Positions 26,911 to 34,869 of a DNA stretch of 34,869 nt are shown piece by piece. The DNA comes from Deltaproteobacteria bacterium (lineage in GTDB: Bacteria; Desulfobacterota; WTBG01; JAGOGO01). The position numbers were made by a program, and so were the translations under genes. The notes under the pieces are model-generated. The model was not told the DNA's origin and ran no database searches. It saw nothing but the letters and a program-made list of their open reading frames with translations. How positions within the stretch are numbered: position 1 is the first letter of the stretch; every line of letters starts with the position of its first letter. Location of the stretch: NCBI GenBank assembly GCA_016935335.1, contig JAFGRE010000110.1, positions 1-34,869 on the forward strand, written 5' to 3'.

Positions 26911-28353
26911 TCAGCGCACGTATTTCATGAGGTCACACGTACCATAATTACAGACATCCGTTTTTAAACACCGCTCCCGCTCGTACGGATCAACGGTGGC
27001 ATCTATTCCCATTTTTGTTACCGGATCCTCCTTGGATTTCCTGCTGGGATCCATGACAAACCCCCAGATTCTTTCGACCACCAAAAGGTCTTCTGCAAGA
27101 TCAGCCCGTGTGGAAATGGCCCAGTTCACCTCATTGGGGTCATCTATGTCGACATCCTTGTTGACGACGACTGCGTACTTTATCCACGGTTCTGATAATG
27201 CGGAAAGAAGTAAATTCTTCCCAAGGCCCCTCTGTACCGGAGGGTAGTCATCCACCTGGATGACACAATTCATAAAGTTGGGCAGTAAATTAATGTTTAC
27301 CACCCTGGAGGAAACGTTTCGCAACATTTGCAGAACCCGGGCTTCCATTGGGACGGCTAGGAGCGATTGCTCCTCTACGGTGCCGGGAAGTATATTTTGG
27401 TAGATCGGATCTTTTCGATGAGTGACACAACTGATGGTGATGACGGGCAGTTCACCTTGGGGGCCGTATATTCGCTGATTTTCTCCCATCGGCCCCTCAA
27501 GACCTGTCTCCTGCCACGATACCGCGCCTTCAAGGATGAATTCCGCGTTTGCCGGCACATAATGATCCACCGTCTTGCAATGGACAACCTCTATTGGTTC
27601 CCCTTTCATCGTGCCCGCGTATTCGAACTCATTTTCTTCATATGGTATGCCCGACTCCGAGGCAAACATCATATACGGGTCCGCACCGATAATGATGGCA
27701 ACCGGCATATCCTGCTTGAGAACTTTGTACTTATTGAATATCATCCAGTTGTGCTGCATCGGTGCGAAAAAAATATTCAAGTGCCGCCCTTCCCGATACA
27801 TCATCCGGCAAATTGAGGAATTTACCTTTCCCGTGTCGGGATCTTTCGTTACCACAATCCCTGCGGTGATATAGTAGTTCGCGTCTTTCTCATAGTTCCA
27901 GGGAATCGACATAATTTCCCGGAGATCTGAGAGTTTTTCGTGCACGACTTCCTGACACGGTGCGGCGTCAACAGCCTTGACCGGCAGTCTTTGGGCATTT
28001 TTAAATGAAGTCACCTTTTTGACCAACTCCTGGGGCTTAACATCGAACATGTACGCAATCATCTTTCGAGAAATATAAATATTCCCCAACATCTTCCGCC
28101 CTTGGCCATCCACGTCCGTAAAAAGGACGGCTTTGTCCATCTCCTTGAGTATCTTCATTTGAACCGTCGCAGCTTCATGCTTACTGCTTACCGCTTTCTC
28201 AACCGTAACAAGCTCACCCTTCTGATCAAGGAAGTCTATAAACCCACGGAGATCGTCGAACGCACGTGCTTGCTGACTTCCCAAAAAGCTAATCACGAAA
28301 AACGAGGCCAGCACCAGAAAACAATATTGCTGTTTGCCCCAAAAACCAACCAT
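26911..28353 (-). CDS. UbiD-family (prenyl-FMN-dependent) decarboxylase with N-terminal Sec signal peptide
   Basis: UbiD motifs VNSSICRMMYREGRHLNIFFAPMQHN, PVAIIIGADP, ENEFEYAGTMKGEPIEVVHCKTVDHYVPANAEFILEG, LEGPMGENQRIYGP, VTHRKDPIYQNILPG. N-terminus MVGFWGKQQYCFLVLASFFVISFLGSQQARA/FDDLRGF is a signal peptide; AAAGGAGG SD precedes this ATG. Confidence 0.93.
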   Translation of the reverse strand: MVGFWGKQQYCFLVLASFFVISFLGSQQARAFDDLRGFIDFLDQKGELVTVEKAVSSKHEAATVQMKILKEMDKAVLFTDVDGQGRKMLGNIYISRKMIAYMFDVKPQELVKKVTSFKNAQRLPVKAVDAAPCQEVVHEKLSDLREIMSIPWNYEKDANYYITAGIVVTKDPDTGKVNSSICRMMYREGRHLNIFFAPMQHNWMIFNKYKVLKQDMPVAIIIGADPYMMFASESGIPYEENEFEYAGTMKGEPIEVVHCKTVDHYVPANAEFILEGAVSWQETGLEGPMGENQRIYGPQGELPVITISCVTHRKDPIYQNILPGTVEEQSLLAVPMEARVLQMLRNVSSRVVNINLLPNFMNCVIQVDDYPPVQRGLGKNLLLSALSEPWIKYAVVVNKDVDIDDPNEVNWAISTRADLAEDLLVVERIWGFVMDPSRKSKEDPVTKMGIDATVDPYERERCLKTDVCNYGTCDLMKYVR

Positions 28354-28509
28354 TTCTACCTCCTTTAGTAATTGATTACCCTTACAGTAGGGACTTCTAC
28401 CCGCCTTCTTCGACTTTCAATCCGGTTTGCCCTTATCTTTCACCCGCCGGACTGCAACAATCGCTGGTTATCGTGAATCCCATTCTCCAGTCTTAACCAT
28501 CTCTCTTTT

Positions 28510-28551
28510 GGTCATAGGCACCATGCGTATGGCCGGATGGCGTCTATGACC
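28510..28551 (-). other. Intercistronic inverted repeat between the DUF1329 and ubiD genes
   Basis: Plus strand GGTCATAGGCACC-N16-GGCGTCTATGACC: 13-nt arms with one wobble and one mismatch. Confidence 0.55.
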
Positions 28552-28586
28552 ATCATCTCGCATTCTTTGGCTTATTGCTTTACCGC

Positions 28587-29906
28587 TTATTTCCCAAGCG
28601 ATAACAACTTTTGGAGGCTGTAACTCTTCGGGTCTGAGCCCCGATCATAGGTAATTGTATCCGCAAAAAATCGAGAAGAGTGTCCCGTCTGCAAATCGTG
28701 CATCGCAAATCCATACCATTGCGCGTAGTTTGAACCATCAACTTGGAAATATCCTCCCCGGTGCGCAATGTAAGCCTTATAGATTTTTCCTTGCCGATCG
28801 TAAATATCCCCTACCTGAACCTGAAGGATCGGAGACCAGCACTCCGGAGCCGGCACATAAAGGACTCTCTTGCTATAAACATGTTTTTCTTTGGGGGTCC
28901 CTTCCAAAATATAAACCGGGGTTACCGCCCACCATACCCGTAAGAATTTCTTGCCCACATCGTACTGCACTCTGGATGGATCCGGATATCCGTCTTCACC
29001 CGATAGCGGCGAGGGATCATCTTCGGGGAAGGGAACTTTGGTGGCGGGCGTCAGAATATACTTCTTCCCCAGCAGCTTAAAATCCCAGTAGGCGAAAGGG
29101 TCGTTTGCAAGACCGGGGTCGCAACTGAGGATATCTGATCCGCCAATGTTATCCTGATATGTAGTAGCGCTAACCCGCAAGGTTCTCTTGAAGGCCGGCA
29201 AATAGGCAAACCCCGTATCAATATTCTTCGTGTCATCATAGTAACGGATACTGAACTGACCAAGCCCCTTCATGTTGAGCGGCTCGAGAAATACCGCTAC
29301 TCTCCGATAATTCTCATTATCGAGACCAGGATACGAACCAAGGGGTTCGTTTTTCAATCTACCATTGCAGCGCACGTAGCTTGCACGGTATTTGTAAGTC
29401 TTATAATTTTCTCCCTCGCTGTTATTGAAAATGAGCCATTGATTCGGGAAATAATATTCATCTGCAGCCCATCCGAATTTCAAATTGGCGAGGACATCAC
29501 TCGCAGTTTTCGGATCGGTAGAAGGCAATCCCCCCGGCCAGGGCGAACCATCCTGGAGATAAACGGTACCATTTTCATCGATTACCGCTTTACCTTTATT
29601 CTTTTCGGTAGCATCCAGGAAATGTTTGGGTGCGAGTTTGTCTGTGGGAAGATGCTCACCCATAATCAACTTCATTCCCTTCTGGACGCACTCACACACG
29701 CCTGCCGAGAGATAATCTTTTACAAGATCGACATTGCTACTATCTATGACGTCACCAAGTTTTACCTTCCCACCGGTGAGCTCTTCAATGGTCGGAACTT
29801 TTTCGTCGCCAAATGCGGTTTCGACCCCGGAGACCAGAACAAGATTCATGCCGGAAAAAACCAAAAAACCTATCAAAAATGCGATTGTTTTAGAATATGA
29901 TCTCAT
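28587..29906 (-). CDS. DUF1329-family exported protein
   Basis: Signal peptide; PNQWLIFNNSEGENYKTYKYRASYVRCNGRL, GFAYLPAFKRTLRVSATTYQDNIGGSDILSCD...FAYWDFKLLGKKYILTP, C-terminal DTITYDRGSDPKSYSLQKLLSLGK. Confidence 0.88.
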   Translation of the reverse strand: MRSYSKTIAFLIGFLVFSGMNLVLVSGVETAFGDEKVPTIEELTGGKVKLGDVIDSSNVDLVKDYLSAGVCECVQKGMKLIMGEHLPTDKLAPKHFLDATEKNKGKAVIDENGTVYLQDGSPWPGGLPSTDPKTASDVLANLKFGWAADEYYFPNQWLIFNNSEGENYKTYKYRASYVRCNGRLKNEPLGSYPGLDNENYRRVAVFLEPLNMKGLGQFSIRYYDDTKNIDTGFAYLPAFKRTLRVSATTYQDNIGGSDILSCDPGLANDPFAYWDFKLLGKKYILTPATKVPFPEDDPSPLSGEDGYPDPSRVQYDVGKKFLRVWWAVTPVYILEGTPKEKHVYSKRVLYVPAPECWSPILQVQVGDIYDRQGKIYKAYIAHRGGYFQVDGSNYAQWYGFAMHDLQTGHSSRFFADTITYDRGSDPKSYSLQKLLSLGK

Positions 29907-29961
29907 TATGCTTCCTCCTATGCATTAAATTCCTCCTGCCCTTCCATGTGTCTTGCAACCA

Positions 29962-31470
29962 TTAAAACTGAAACGTCACCCTCCCGTATAGGGTATCGGC
30001 CCAATACATACTGCCGAATCTGGCCGCTCTTCTCTCGCTCCCGGCGAGAAATACGGCGTAGATGTCGAAATACCAATCATCACCATATTGATATCTGAAT
30101 TGAGGTTTGATCAACCAAGCATCATCGGTATCATAAATGAACTGGCAGGCGACATAGTAATCGTTGTGCCAGAAGGGCTGTTTGAATTGAAAAGTAAGGT
30201 TCTCTACCGTCTTATCGATCTTACTGTTTCCTCCCCCTAAAATCCTATTCTCATCACCTTCAACCACTGTCTGAGTAAACTGGAACTGAAGATTACACAT
30301 GCTCGAGTGGAGGAACTGCTTTGGCACAATTTGTGTTAATCGATCAACCCTAATCGCATACTTCCACGTCCCTTGGTCCTTAATTTCAGGCCTGCTGGCG
30401 CCTGTTGCCGCATCTCCGTATGGTTGATTCGGAATCCATGCGCCTTCAAATGTGACGACGGCGTTTAAAGGGTCTCCCAAGTCGTAGTTCATTGACAATC
30501 CGTAGAGGTCAATAGGCTCGTATTCTCCGGTTACAATCATGGCGTAACGGGTAAAATCCCCGGCACCTGCTCTCAAGGGGACCCCGCGGATCGGATCAGG
30601 CGTAAGCCGCTGGTACCTAAAGTTTGATCCCTGATTGTGCAAATGCATATAATTGAGAGTCGCATAGAACCCGCCAACCATCCCTCCCACTCGCATTCCA
30701 TACTCCATCTTCCCTCGGTTGTCTCTTGGCACGACCCGCAGGAATCCGGGTAACGCACGAAGATTAAATGGTGATCCTGACTCCGGGTCGATAGTCGGAA
30801 CAACATCCCCAGGGTTCAAATAACCCTCTACGGTCAAGTCATTCAACCACGAGACAAGATTTCTCTTGATATTGTAACTAGCGCGTATCGACCACACGGG
30901 AATTCGAATATTTTCAAACTCCTCGGGCTCAAAGAGAAAATTCCAGCTTCGATCAAGATTGTTGGCGGCATCAAGGATTCGTCCTCCGATCATTTCACCC
31001 CACACAATCTGTTGCTTTCCAAGTCGAAGCCATAAATCTTTTATAGTGAAATCAGCGTACAATTCCCATATTTCAAAACGATAATCGTCTTTGCTGGCCT
31101 TGAGCATCGTCCAGTCATCGTCAGGCACATCCACCGGAAAGGCGTTGTATTTCGCGATCTCGTCATCCCACCGGTATGTCTGATCTCCGGTTATCCGCAT
31201 GTTCGAATAGATCTTAAAAGAGTCACACGGCTTGTAAGTCCATTCCATCTGAAAAAAGGACCTGGCCAAATTGAGGTCATTGTTATCGCGGCCAAACTGG
31301 GCATTATTAGGATTTTTTTGGGCAATGTGCAGGCCCAGTTCATAGCGGAGGAATCCCGCAACGGAAAGACTATCGGTGAGTTGGATCTCACACCTGGTCG
31401 GCTGAAATGTTCCCGCCGCTAAAACCAGCACTATCATGCAAATTACCGATGCGAATATTTTTCTCTTCAT
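29962..31470 (-). CDS. DUF1302-family outer-membrane beta-barrel protein
   Basis: LYADFTIKDLWLRLGKQQIVWGEMIGGRILDAANNLDRSWNFLFEPEEFENIRIPVWSIRASYNI; signal peptide after MKRKIFASVICMIVLVLAAG. Start set to 31470, which follows AGGAGGAGG. Confidence 0.88.
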   Translation of the reverse strand: MKRKIFASVICMIVLVLAAGTFQPTRCEIQLTDSLSVAGFLRYELGLHIAQKNPNNAQFGRDNNDLNLARSFFQMEWTYKPCDSFKIYSNMRITGDQTYRWDDEIAKYNAFPVDVPDDDWTMLKASKDDYRFEIWELYADFTIKDLWLRLGKQQIVWGEMIGGRILDAANNLDRSWNFLFEPEEFENIRIPVWSIRASYNIKRNLVSWLNDLTVEGYLNPGDVVPTIDPESGSPFNLRALPGFLRVVPRDNRGKMEYGMRVGGMVGGFYATLNYMHLHNQGSNFRYQRLTPDPIRGVPLRAGAGDFTRYAMIVTGEYEPIDLYGLSMNYDLGDPLNAVVTFEGAWIPNQPYGDAATGASRPEIKDQGTWKYAIRVDRLTQIVPKQFLHSSMCNLQFQFTQTVVEGDENRILGGGNSKIDKTVENLTFQFKQPFWHNDYYVACQFIYDTDDAWLIKPQFRYQYGDDWYFDIYAVFLAGSERRAARFGSMYWADTLYGRVTFQF

Positions 31471-31616
31471 GACCCTCCTCCTATTGTTATTCATCTTCCA
31501 AACTTTTTTGAGGGGAGCCCCATGCCCCAAACCTCACTCACAAAGATCCTTCCTGCAGCCGTCTCACCTCCATTCTCCAGTCTATTTTGTTGTTTGGTAA
31601 TGTACCACTCTCATGA

Positions 31617-33944
31617 TTAGGCTCTTCCAAGAAATTTTGGTTTAAAAACATATACCAGCGCAGGGATTAGTAATAGTGCCCCGATCATATTGATGAACAT
31701 GATAATCCCCAGGAGTAATCCCATTTCGGCCTGGAATCTCATACTCGAGAGAAAATACCAGAATATTACTCCCGCGATCATGGCTGCGGTTGTGAAAAAA
31801 ATGGCTTTCCCCGTACTCCTCACGGCTTTCGCGGCTGTATCATAGCTATATCCGCCCATAGCTTTATATTCCTCGCATAGACGGCTGAGGAGGTAAACCC
31901 CATAGTCAATACCAACACCGACACCCACGGAGATTATCGGGAGAGTGTTAATATTAAGTCCGATACCCATAAATTTCATTATGCTCAGCGTTACCAGATT
32001 AGCAAGGTTAAGGGGGATCATCAGAATCAAGGCGGCAACGATGGACCGATAGGTAAGCGAGCAAAGTAAGAAGATAGCTGTAGTAACGAGGAGTATATTG
32101 AGAAACTGGGACTCCTTCACCGTTTCATTTATCGCCGCCAACATTCCTATCGTGCCTGAGGCCAACTCCATGGTGACATTGTTTTCTCCCAGCAGATCTT
32201 TAGATTCTTCCCCGAATCTCTTTGCCCACGACAACGCGTCCCTGATGGTATCACCCATATGGTCCTTGAACCACACAATGACATTCGCGCTGCTCCTTTC
32301 TCTGCTAAAGTAAAGATCGTAATCTTCCGGGGCGGACTTGGCCACAAGAAGATAAAAAAGCTGCGTGACCCCCCGCTGCTCCACGGGGAACACCTGCCAC
32401 TTAAAGTAGCCTCCGTAGATACTTCTCTGAATACGGGGTAAAAAGTCCTGTACGGAGAGCGTAGTTGCCACTCTCGGATTTTGCTCCATATGGCGCTGAA
32501 ACGATTCCAGCACATTGAGAAAATTGGTATCTTCGATCGAGTTTTTATCTTGCCCTTCAAAAATTACATACAGCTCTTCCGTCCCGGGAAAGTTCTTATT
32601 GATCTGATCAATGGCCACATTGTATTCTGAATCCGGCCAGAGAATCGGAGTGCCGGGATTCACATCGCCGATTTGGATCTTGGTGGTAATCCAGCCGCCT
32701 ATGACAAAGAGAATAATTGCCGTAATAAAAACACCCCAGCCGGCTTTGCCGAAGCCCAATCGTGCCAGGGGTGCCAACGCGTGATGTATTAACCCTTTCT
32801 TGGGATTTACAATGTCTTCCACATTCCCTGGCGCCTTAAAGAATGAAAGCATAAGTGGCGTGAAGATGATTCCATTAAAAACAATGGTGATGGCCCAAAA
32901 AGAACAGACGTAGGCAAGCTTCTCCATGATAGGTATTGGCGCGACTGAAATGAGCAGAATCCCCAGCGCATCGGTAGTAATTCCTAAAATCCCCGGTGCT
33001 AGCATTGAACTCGAACAATCGACTGCGGCTTTCCTTACATCCCTTGATTCAACGTAGCATTCGAAGTATCGCTCGGTAATCTGGACGGAATGACAGAGAG
33101 CTCTGGCAGCGATTAAGAGCGGAATCACCAAGGTGAGAGGCTCTAAATTGTACCCCAGGAAACCTGCGAAACCCAGCCCCCAAATTGCTCCGATCATCAT
33201 CGCCAATGTCGGTACGATCATTCCAACAAGGTTCCTGAAATAGAGATAGAGTAAAACTATCAGGGTGAAAAAGGTGATTCCGAAGATCCAAAAGGTCTCA
33301 CTCTGATAGCTGAAAATCCATCCCGACAGCATTGGCTCGCCAGCTACAAAAAGTTCATGATTTGAATCCGTAACTTCATCTTTCAAGTCCTGAATATTCT
33401 TAAAAAGCACCTTCGGATCAACCAAGCGGGGGATGAAACTGGCGGAGAATAAAAGGGAGGTTTCATCGCGGGATACCCAGACCCGATAAACCGAGCCGGT
33501 TCTTCGAACCGTCTTCTTGAACTCCTCCATCTCCTCTGCGGTCGAAGGAACGACATCCATAAAGTTTTCAGTTATGATGCCGTCAGCGGTTACCCTTGTT
33601 TTTTTAATTTTCCGTGAAGCTATCGAATAAATCTGGTTGTGATTGACACCCGGAATCAGATCGAGATCATCGGTTATTTTTTGAGCCTTTTTCAAAGTCT
33701 CTTGATTGTAAATGTCCCCCCCTTTGACCTTCAGCATCAATAAAACCTTGTACGGAGCTCCCAGTTGCTCTTCGTATTTCTTATGCGTCTTTACATAGGG
33801 ATGATTCTCAGGCAACAAGTCTTCAAACTGTGTTTCTACTCGCAGATGAACCATCTCCCAGGCAAACAAGGCAGTCACCACAAGCATGGCAACGATCATC
33901 ATCACGCGATGGTCAATCAACCAAATACTAAGCTTTTTCACCAT
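31617..33944 (-). CDS. RND/MMPL-family transporter permease
   Basis: Two 6-TM halves with large extracytoplasmic loops; FEDLLPENHPYVKTHKKYEEQLG, GVGVGIDYGVYLLSRLCEEY. The ATG at 33944 is preferred over the alternative TTG at 33968. Confidence 0.9.
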   Translation of the reverse strand: MVKKLSIWLIDHRVMMIVAMLVVTALFAWEMVHLRVETQFEDLLPENHPYVKTHKKYEEQLGAPYKVLLMLKVKGGDIYNQETLKKAQKITDDLDLIPGVNHNQIYSIASRKIKKTRVTADGIITENFMDVVPSTAEEMEEFKKTVRRTGSVYRVWVSRDETSLLFSASFIPRLVDPKVLFKNIQDLKDEVTDSNHELFVAGEPMLSGWIFSYQSETFWIFGITFFTLIVLLYLYFRNLVGMIVPTLAMMIGAIWGLGFAGFLGYNLEPLTLVIPLLIAARALCHSVQITERYFECYVESRDVRKAAVDCSSSMLAPGILGITTDALGILLISVAPIPIMEKLAYVCSFWAITIVFNGIIFTPLMLSFFKAPGNVEDIVNPKKGLIHHALAPLARLGFGKAGWGVFITAIILFVIGGWITTKIQIGDVNPGTPILWPDSEYNVAIDQINKNFPGTEELYVIFEGQDKNSIEDTNFLNVLESFQRHMEQNPRVATTLSVQDFLPRIQRSIYGGYFKWQVFPVEQRGVTQLFYLLVAKSAPEDYDLYFSRERSSANVIVWFKDHMGDTIRDALSWAKRFGEESKDLLGENNVTMELASGTIGMLAAINETVKESQFLNILLVTTAIFLLCSLTYRSIVAALILMIPLNLANLVTLSIMKFMGIGLNINTLPIISVGVGVGIDYGVYLLSRLCEEYKAMGGYSYDTAAKAVRSTGKAIFFTTAAMIAGVIFWYFLSSMRFQAEMGLLLGIIMFINMIGALLLIPALVYVFKPKFLGRA

Positions 33945-33957
33945 AAGACTTCCCCTG

Positions 33958-34869
33958 CTACTGCTCAAGGTTAACAGATAGCGACATCTTCCTTATCAAG
34001 CCACTTCCACCCACCACCAGTTCGGTAGGACAGCTATTAGCCGTTACCGCGATATCACCGAACCATGGATAGGGTGGCGGTATATTCAGTTCTACTGAGG
34101 TCCATGACCTTCCGCTGTTGCAGGTTTGAAGAATTGTGGCTTGATCGCCGACTATAAATCCCTCTTGTCCGCATAGAAAGATCCTATGGAGACTTGCTTT
34201 TGTAGGAACGTCTATCTGACCCCAATTTTCTCCTCCGTCATTGGTATAGAGGAGCAAACCATTTTGCCCGGCTGCCCAACCTTCATTTGCACCAACAAAA
34301 AAGACAGTGAAAAGCGGTGCCAACTGACCGGCTCGTAAGAGATTCCAGCTTGTTCCGCCATCCGATGTGGCTAATACTATGCCGTAATCACCGACCATCC
34401 ATCCCTTGAGATCGTTGATAAAAAAGAGATCATAGAGGTTAGGCGCAATCACCCCCATTTCAATCAGGCACTCCGGCAACACTGAAAACCAGTCTATTTC
34501 GACGGGTACCCAAGAATTCCCTCCATCATCCGTTTTTAAAATTGTTCCCGTCTCACCGATGGTAATCCCCTTAGCTTCATTAAGAAAAATCACTTGCATG
34601 AGTGACGGTTCAATGCCACTCTGTTGCGGAGTCCATGTCCGGCCGCTGTCTTCAGAATGTAGAATCACGCCCCCCTGACCCACGATCCATCCCCTATTCC
34701 CCCTTAAAATCACATCATTAAACGAATGAAACGTATTCGAATCGATCTTGGTCCAGTCCTGTCCAGCATTAGTTGTCCGAAGAATGAGTCCCCTGTTGCC
34801 CACGGCAACCCCAGTGTTGCTATCGACGAAACTCAGGCCGAATACTAAATCCCGGCGGCTCATTTTGCA
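33958..34869 (-). CDS. YCF48/BNR-repeat (photosystem II assembly factor HCF136-like) protein, 5' end outside window
   Basis: Repeated GWxVGxxGxIL..T.DGGxxW motifs (GWIVGQGGVILHSEDSGRTW, GITIGETGTILKTDDGGNSW, GWMVGDYGIVLATSDGGTSW, GWAAGQNGLLLYTNDGGENW); no signal peptide visible, so the N-terminus is probably truncated. Confidence 0.85.
   Translation of the reverse strand, partial: CKMSRRDLVFGLSFVDSNTGVAVGNRGLILRTTNAGQDWTKIDSNTFHSFNDVILRGNRGWIVGQGGVILHSEDSGRTWTPQQSGIEPSLMQVIFLNEAKGITIGETGTILKTDDGGNSWVPVEIDWFSVLPECLIEMGVIAPNLYDLFFINDLKGWMVGDYGIVLATSDGGTSWNLLRAGQLAPLFTVFFVGANEGWAAGQNGLLLYTNDGGENWGQIDVPTKASLHRIFLCGQEGFIVGDQATILQTCNSGRSWTSVELNIPPPYPWFGDIAVTANSCPTELVVGGSGLIRKMSLSVNLEQ

Noticed and set aside
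1-34869. CRISPR arrays, tRNA/rRNA genes, integrase or prophage modules
   Set aside because: No regularly spaced repeats, no recognisable tRNA or rRNA sequence and no intact recombinase or phage structural gene seen on either strand.

Overview
This 34.9 kb bacterial window looks deltaproteobacterial/Desulfobacterota-like from gene content; that is an impression, not a computed assignment. Left to right it holds: (i) two translationally coupled SAM methyltransferases ending in a strong intrinsic terminator; (ii) a minus-strand hsp20-hsp20-dnaJ-like stress operon; (iii) a GMC/FAD oxidoreductase with a Cys cluster; (iv) a peroxide/iron block: PerR-like Fur regulator, clade-3 catalase, a peroxiredoxin whose peroxidatic Cys is an in-frame TGA followed by a SECIS-like hairpin (selenoprotein, split in the ORF track), a truncated hemerythrin remnant, a rubrerythrin-VIT1 fusion and a small ferritin-like protein; (v) a TM0106-type RecB-like nuclease; (vi) a MacA/MacB/TolC-like tripartite efflux operon; (vii) an OprB-like porin preceded by a structured leader/terminator; (viii) a Feo iron-uptake operon including a 58-aa FeoB-associated Cys-rich protein missing from the ORF track, plus a DtxR/MntR-type regulator with a palindromic operator candidate; (ix) an Fsr-like MFS transporter; (x) a minus-strand cluster of YCF48-like protein, RND/MMPL permease, DUF1302 OMP, DUF1329 protein and a UbiD-family decarboxylase. 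The UbiD carries a clear N-terminal Sec signal peptide and appears to retain its catalytic R-E-E residues. It is the most exciting candidate here: a possible extracytoplasmic prenyl-FMN decarboxylase coupled to an envelope transport system. All assignments come from reading motifs by eye; no database search was run.
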